From contig JASBNA010000006.1 in the NCBI GenBank assembly GCA_038087015.1, positions 620,001 through 684,000 of the forward strand: DNA of 64,000 nucleotides. The letters run 5' to 3'. Below the pieces are notes generated by a model, which saw only the letters and a list, made by a program, of their open reading frames with translations, ran no database searches and had not been told where the DNA came from. The stretch is from Cerrena zonata. Taxonomy: Eukaryota; Basidiomycota; Agaricomycetes; Polyporales; Cerrenaceae. Made by a program: the position numbers and the translations under genes. Below are positions 57,576 through 64,000 of this stretch, one piece after another. Position 1 is the first letter of the stretch. Each line of letters starts with the position of its first letter.

Positions 57576-60473
57576 TCATGCCTGCGGACGAGACTGTCAG
57601 CCACTTGTTGGAATGATCGGCGAGTATGATGCGTACCACGTAGTTATACGACTTGCGATCTTCACACCGCTCAAGGTATTCTCGCTGTAAGGCGTAGTTG
57701 GGTTAGAAGGAGAGATGGGTTCAGAGAAACAAGGAACCTACCTCGATTAGTCCCTCTATTCGTTTCTTGATGTCCAAAGGGTTGGGTAAGAAACGACCGG
57801 TCAACTGCCTCGTGACCTCATTCACTAGATCGTTGTGTGTCATATGTTTTCGGTCCTTCATAATCCTCACAATGCATGCCTTTTTTCAGGTTGTTAGTAC
57901 ACACGAGAGGGCGTTTGATCTGTGGAGAACTTACGTCCATAGAATATCGGCGTTCCTCTTCTACCCGATCCTTTGTTTCCTTGCGTTCGTCGGCATTCTC
58001 CACTTTGGAGGCGATGGTACTGATCTTGATGTTGTGAAGAGGTGAAGAGAATTCAGCGTTAAAGGAGAATGAGTCCTGTGTAGAAATCTCGCGACTAGGT
58101 GGATGCTTCTTGAGAATTTTATATTTTGCACATGCCAGGGATTGCAATTGCCGCTGTAACTCTGTGTCTTCGATGTCGGTCGCTGATTTGATATCCTTCA
58201 AAATACACCGAACAATGATGAACCGTATGTTAGGTTTACGCAGGATTAAGAATCTTACCTCGTACGTGAGAAACTCGGAGCCGTCGAGGTCTTCGAAAAG
58301 CAAGAGAATGACCATAGCTAAGGTCGACACGTTCAAAACGTGCGTTTTGCCCGAGTTGAACGCCGTGCGAACCTCAGCACTACCTAGCCAAGGTTGCCAC
58401 GTTAACCGTCGCCCAGTATGCCTCGATAAATAAAATTGTTCGAAGGACTTGCTCGCCTTGATGAGGAGCTCCGGGAAGACGCAAGGCGTTTGGTGTCCCA
58501 TTGTGGGCCAAAAGGTCGACGTTTGAATGATGACAGACAACTCGATGTTGAGATTCTAGCGGTGATGTCGATAAGTGACTAGAAAAAAGCACGGAGAAAA
58601 TGACATACTTGTGCCTGTTCCGAATGTTTCCGGTATGCTTCCATAGTTTCCGAGGATATCTTCATATCGTGGAACATGCCCTCCATCCTCTGAGTGAACT
58701 GAGTACCGCATTCGACCTTGAGCTTGGCAAGCATGCCACGTTCGGCGTCATCAGATACGGAACGATTGAAAAGAAGACGTTTCGATAGATGTTTCTTGTA
58801 ATGCGTTTCGAAGATGTCTTTATCAGAGATAAACCTGAAGACAGTAATAGTTTTATCCAGGACAAGGTCCACCTCCAGTTCAGATTTCTATCAAAGACCG
58901 GTCAACAGAGAATCCTCGATGAAACCCCAACAAGTAAGCTTACCCCTTTGAGGCCCTTCTTCAAATGATCGTCAATAAACAATGAGATGAATTCAGGGGA
59001 TTTTGCGTTCAAGTTGATGAAGCTGCCAAATGCCTTTCATAGAGTTGGTTGCAATATGGGTGCCAGGAAGTCGTATCACACACCTCATTCAAAGTCGCTT
59101 CGATGTCGCGGTTTTCCTTGAAAGACCTTGACCAGATAATGTCAAACTTGTCTTTCAGATCGAGTACGTCTTGGACCCATTTCAGTGCGATCTGGAGTGT
59201 TTGTGTAGCCAGCGTCACGGGTGGTCGAGCTTTCCCCTTCCCCTTTGCTTTACTACTAAGGTCCTCGTCTTCATTCGCCTTTTGCGACGTGATATCAGTG
59301 CCGGTACTGGATGCGTTTATCTCGGTCCCTCTACGAATGACAGACTCTCGCAAAGCTTTCTTTAATAAGGGTAACCCCTCTGGAACCATGATAAAGAGAC
59401 GATAGAGTCTGGATAAATCATCGAGTTTATCGCCATCTATCATGAAATCCAATCCAGAGTGCAATTTGTGAAGGATGGAGGGGAGGTGAGGTGACAATAA
59501 ATGCTGCTCGAGAATACGACGGAGAGGCGCGTCTGTCTGTGAAGACAGATAATGATGCGTCCTTGATTCCTCCGAGTCAAACCTTGACTCTACCTAGAAC
59601 TCGTTAGCGACCTCAACTCCGCAGAATCTAGTATCTTACTCTTTGTAGGTACTCCGGTGCCCCGCAGGTCTCTAAGAGCTTCTCTCCCTCTGCTTTGTAG
59701 AAGGCTTCACTTTCACGGAGAATCTCAGGCTCAAGGTCACGTTTGTAAATGGTCATGTCCCCATTACGCTCTTCTAGAGAGAGAAGAACATCCACACAAC
59801 CTTTGACAGCGGATCTGTTGATGTCAAACCCCTCCCTCTCTGTTTGAATTTGGTTCAAGATTGCGGCAATGATATGACCCTGGAAAGGGGGACGGATGAT
59901 ATGTTCCAAGAAGATCAATAGACCGGTATCCCATGTTTCGGGCACCCTGGCTGATGTCGTGTACACTCGATCCTGACATGATAGTATGAGCGGTAGTAGC
60001 AGAGTGATACGAACAGAATTGATACCATGTAGCGCAGAATATCCCGCAGTCGTAAGAGGGAAGTAGTGAAATCATCCCACACCTTGCGTACCGCTTTAAG
60101 GAGGAGTTCGCTTTCCTGACTTTGCTGAATTGCGTTGTCACTTGATCCGCTTGGAAATACCGACTTGATGTCTTGTTCAGCTAGTTTATCTAGATTCTCT
60201 GCAATAAGTTTGCAAGCCCCCTTGTAGAGAGTATCTCCAGCTCTGTAAAGCACTAGATTGTAAGCATAGCGGTAATTCTCTTCATATGAGAGAAGCTCTG
60301 CGCGATGGTTCAAGATTTCAACGATGTTCACGGAAAGCTTCGACCATATCTCGTCCACTGAGATGTTCGGACCATGCTTCGAGGAGATAATATTCAGTCA
60401 CCATCGTATTTGTCTCCAAGACTACATCAGTACCTTTTTGGGTGGTTTCTGGCGTAAAGTTAGATACCCTCAT
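57576..60473 (-). CDS. CUL3: Cullin-3 ubiquitin-ligase scaffold
   Basis: Scaffold of CRL3 ligases binding BTB adaptors at the N-terminus and Rbx1 at the C-terminus. It starts [16 protein letters not shown] (60473), joined over an intron to [20 protein letters not shown], the Cul3-type N-terminus. Then [39 protein letters not shown] and other cullin repeats, the cullin-homology block [20 protein letters not shown] with [20 protein letters not shown] and [20 protein letters not shown], then [16 protein letters not shown]. The winged-helix end contains the neddylation site in [19 protein letters not shown]. The last intron is 55 bases, and the final exon is only GCA TGA, giving the typical ending RKSYNYVA (stop 57578-57576). 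Confidence 0.93.
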
Positions 60474-61011
60474 TCTGCGGAGAATCTCTGACGGCTCACT
60501 ATGAACTTAGTGGATCTTCGAACTGTGACAAAGGTTATAAAGCAAGACTTGTGCTTTATAGGTATATTACTGCGTACCTGGAGCCGCCATGATACTGAGG
60601 ACAGTGTTCTATGTGCAATGGAGTTTATGATGTTGCATGTACGGAGGCAAAGTCGTGATACGCAAGCGCCCATAGTGTTATTTAATGGGAACCTCAGACT
60701 ACAGTACTTGCTCGACACACGTCATAACGAGAGTAGGCGCTAGTGAATACTGACTCGGAGTAAGGGACAGTAAGAGGTGAATAGTGACGATGAAGGTTCA
60801 TCAGGTTACACTAAAATTATCAGTTTTGTTTCTAGGTCGTGTGGTAGGCTACAAAGTAAATAGATCCAAGCATGAAGGTAATGCAGCTGAGGAAGTACAT
60901 GAAAACGTATGAAAATGCAGTGAGCATGGTAGTTGCAACAGAATGATTATAATGCAGCGAGCAGAAGGTACAAGACAATCACAAGGAAAGAGAAAAAACC
61001 GGCAAAGGGTC
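60474..61011. other. Intergenic: CUL3 promoter and 3' end of the exportin gene
   Basis: 540 AT-rich bases between two minus-strand genes. No coding sequence recognised. Confidence 0.5.
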
Positions 61012-64000
61012 CTATGAAGATGGACGTGACGCCCGAACAAAGTCGGCAAGGTATTTCTTGAAAGTTTTGTTGTCAAGTTCCCTTAACTTGGTGGCAAACT
61101 CGACAGCAGCGTCTTGTGGCCAGCCCTGAGCGGGTAGGAACACTGAAGCAAAAAATTCGAATGCTTCTTGACCTCGTGCTTTGGAAACACTCTGGAGGAA
61201 ATTGCATATTTCATTGAGCACCTGAGGAATGGGAACAAGATTACGGCGTGATCTAGAGAAGATAAAGTTGTGTCACAAACCAAAAGCATCTGTCCATCTT
61301 TGAGATTGAACTGTGGAGAAGACAAGACAGAGAAAGCCGTTGGGACGAGCCGCTCATAAGCGAAACGTTCGAAACCAGGTATGCCGGATACCTGGGTGTT
61401 GCCGTTCAATTCAGTAGCAGTGACCCAAACAGCAACCGACCGGTTGAAGAACTGGAAAGCAGAGCGTTGACTACTGGTATCTGTCAAATTTTCTGCGAAA
61501 CGCTGTACGTTGGTGAATAGGCCTTCCAGTTGCCCATTGTTACCTGAACAATTTAATAATTAGCAACCAAGAGTAGCTACAAGGCTGATGTTTACTTACG
61601 CGCTGAAGTGAAGACATCGTGCAGTTTCGCCACCATCACATTGTTCAGAAGGTTGAGGTATGCTCTCTTCGTATCAACATGAGTCAATTGATCGTCGGTG
61701 CCATTTACCGGCTGTGATAGCACAACGTTGATGTGCGTGCTGAGAGGACCAACGAGTTCATCAAGGACATCAAACATATCACCCTGGTTAATCACGTAAT
61801 TCAGCATGATAAGACGTCTTTGTGTCGTAGCACTTACCTGTAGTCTATGTATCAATAGGCCGATGAAATTCATGAAATCGATAAGCTCCGTTGGTTCGAA
61901 GTGTGCTAAGAGATTGGACATCAAAGGAGGGATGAGGTGTGTAATATTCGGCCCGGTCGTTGCAAAAATTCGAGCAAAAGCGAAACGAGTCTGAGTGTGA
62001 TCATCAATACATAGAATAATGAAAAACGAAATGATACCTACAGCATCGCGTACAACCCTGAAGACATTCATAGCCTCTAGACAGACCAAAATAGCTTGCG
62101 CGGCTTGATTGAAAACGCCCAGTGGCGGAGGAACGTATCCCTCCGGTAAAGGAGAAGGGAAGTCTGGGAACCCTTTCGCTATATTTCCAAGTGCCATAAT
62201 GATATGATGAACTTTGAGAATGGGGAGTACGTCGGAAGATCCCTTGACAGCCTGGAGATTCACCGACAGTTCGTCTAGAAGGGGCTTGATAACGGTGTGA
62301 AGAAGGTTGCCACATTGATCTGGCGTTCGGTAGAAAAGGGAGACTAGGGTACCGACGGTCTCGAAAAGGTATAATTGTGAGTCGAAAGACCCCGGGTTAT
62401 TGACTGCTTCAAGAAGTATGTCGTGTTCCGCATCTTCCAATTCCGGTAGCTCCACTTGGATGCTAAGCAAATCCCGCATATTGTCCAATAGAGTCCCGGC
62501 AAGATCGGGTGAGATTTCATTTCGGTCCTCCTTGATAAATCGGTGGAAGAGGTAATAGGCTCGGGAGCGCAATTTACTATCGGGGTTATGAAGACCACTG
62601 TAACGGATGTTATTAGCTACGCAGTCCGTCACACACAAAGGTACCAACTCACCGACTGTCAACCATGGCTTCTAGAGTTGGGACAATGCATTCTTTTCGG
62701 ACCTTGAAGAAGTCACCATATCGCGCAACAGCCTCAAAAAACTGCATAGTCACGGTCTTGTTAGGGTATCTGGAGATCCCTGATTGTACCAGTGTGTACA
62801 GCATCTGTCCATGCTTCGTAAGTGGGTACTTCGAATAATCGGTCTCCTTCCGTTGTTCCTTGTCAATCACCACTGGTGTTTGGCAGAATGCTGTTCGACC
62901 TTTTCCGCCACCTGTAATAGTTCTGCTAAATATACGATCGATAGACGTATTCTGCCAAGAGACCTACTTTTGTTGATTTCCCCGAAGATGAAAACCACAT
63001 ACACTGCGAGTTCAGCATCATGCCACTTGACATTGGCGCCGTTTTGGTAGGCATTCAATGTGTTTAGCGCGAGATTGCTCAGAGCATCTGTCACCAACTC
63101 TGGATCAATGACAAGTGCGGCATCCACGAATGTCCGTAGGTCCTGGAGGATACAATAAGAAGGATAGCTCCCTCGTAAATAATTGTCTTCTTACCTTGCG
63201 GAGTTCTTCGAATGCAGCCTTGTCATCTTCGTCCATATCGTCTGGTTCAGCTTCCTCTTCCCACTTCAGTTTCTCCAAAGTAACTCGGAGGAGAGAACTG
63301 AGGAAAGAGCGTTTTTGGTCATCTAGTGGTTCAGAGGATGTTTTTCGTGTTCGTTTGTACTGGGAAAAAAAATAAGTAACTTGACATAGGTATCACTCTT
63401 AGTTGTACTCACCCCAAGGAGGATATTTTGTAGAAGAGGAAATATTGTTGAGCAAGTATCGTCGTACTCGTCGGCCATAAATCGCAACAGAACGGGCAAT
63501 ACTTGGTTCAGAAGCTGCGTTGCTTCATTCCTGAGGTCTTCGAGAGGAGCTTCCTGCTATAGTGTAAGTATACCGAAGTTTATAACAAAAGGCCTGGAAC
63601 GTACTTCGACCACTTTGCTGAGTTCCAGCCCGAGGATATTTAGAAGGCGCCCTAGTGCCTCACGATACGATTCTTCACCTTCATCCACGTCAGACCCCCG
63701 CACAGCTTGCTCGGAGCGAGTTTTTGTTTCAAGCGCATCCAAAACCGTCCCAAGTGAGAGTACCTTGATTAGTTGCAGCTTGTCGGCGGGCTCCTTGAGA
63801 CCCTTTCCGACAACCTTGGTCAAGGCTACACAGGTTGCTAAACGAATAGGCAAAGATTGGTCTGACAAGAGAGTAAAAAGAAGAGGAACAGTAGTGGGCG
63901 TAATCGTCAGATTGATATCAATCCACCCTGGTAGAAAGCTCATCTGTCACACAAATGAAGCACTAAAATATTTCCGAGATAACTTACCGACGTACGAAGC
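61012..64000 (-). CDS. LOS1: tRNA exportin Los1/exportin-T (partial, N-terminus beyond window)
   Basis: Ran-dependent karyopherin that exports mature tRNA. The C-terminal two-thirds or more is present. Marks: LGLELSKVVE, DAALVIDPELVTDALSNLAL, SGISRYPNKTVTMQFFEAVA then RYGDFFKVRKECIVPTLEAM, the exportin-T signature GLHNPDSKLRSRAYYLFHRF with IKEDRN, and FDSQLYLFETVGTLVSLFYR. It ends LDNKTFKKYLADFVRASRPS at 61014-61012, matching the exportin-T tail (FKxYLxxFFxRxxP). HEAT-type helical repeats throughout and at least nine introns. The reading continues past base 64000, so the start is missing. Confidence 0.92.

Noticed and set aside
57344..57604. Minus-strand open frame at the end of CUL3 as a separate gene
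   Set aside because: It overlaps the last cullin intron and 3' region in another frame and has no support of its own.

Overview
The window is nuclear DNA of a filamentous basidiomycete, most likely an agaricomycete. Genes are dense, sit on both strands, and are cut by many short GT-AG introns of about 50-85 bases. Several have CTAAC-like branch points. A DUF6535 membrane protein, a family I know from mushroom-forming fungi, supports the placement. I saw no rRNA or convincing tRNA gene.

Layout, left to right: a Bqt4-like nuclear-envelope protein; a Caf120/Skg3 PH-domain protein; an MDR-family NADP oxidoreductase; a GPI-anchored secreted protein; a citrate synthase with a C-terminal peroxisomal signal; Yip4/YIPF6 diverging from proteasome ATPase Rpt2; a DUF6535 protein; a bacterial-type solute-binding protein; Iws1/Spn1. 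A gene-poor stretch (about 27.9-32.0 kb) follows, holding a 1053-bp non-autonomous DNA transposon with 35-bp terminal inverted repeats, an 8-bp target-site duplication and seven subterminal repeats. Then come an F-box-like protein, an unrecognised Ser/Pro-rich protein, a small membrane protein, a Kex2-type repeat peptide precursor (41153-41815), a TPR protein, phosphofructokinase, the DNA-protein-crosslink protease Wss1, a DM9 protein, the pH-signalling adaptor Rim20/PalA, a small SH3/Tudor-like protein, cullin-3, and tRNA exportin Los1/XPOT, which runs off the right edge.

Most recognised genes are housekeeping and do not form an evident cluster. The most novel locus is the peptide precursor. 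It has a signal peptide and three units ending in a Gly-Ala tail. KR or RR dibasic sites bound the units, the two repeat exons are both 126 bases, and in the last unit the stop codon falls where the next KR would be. Across the two full repeats a 14-residue core is identical although half of its codons differ silently.

A second theme is very small exons that ORF-based reading misses: a start-codon-only exon in RPT2, a 6-base first exon in IWS1, 3-, 13- and 23-base exons in citrate synthase, a 15-base exon in the WSS1 active site, and a final exon of one sense codon plus stop in CUL3. Several genes also show apparent one- or two-base losses in C/G-rich runs, which may be assembly errors. All exon joins were derived by eye and need transcript support.
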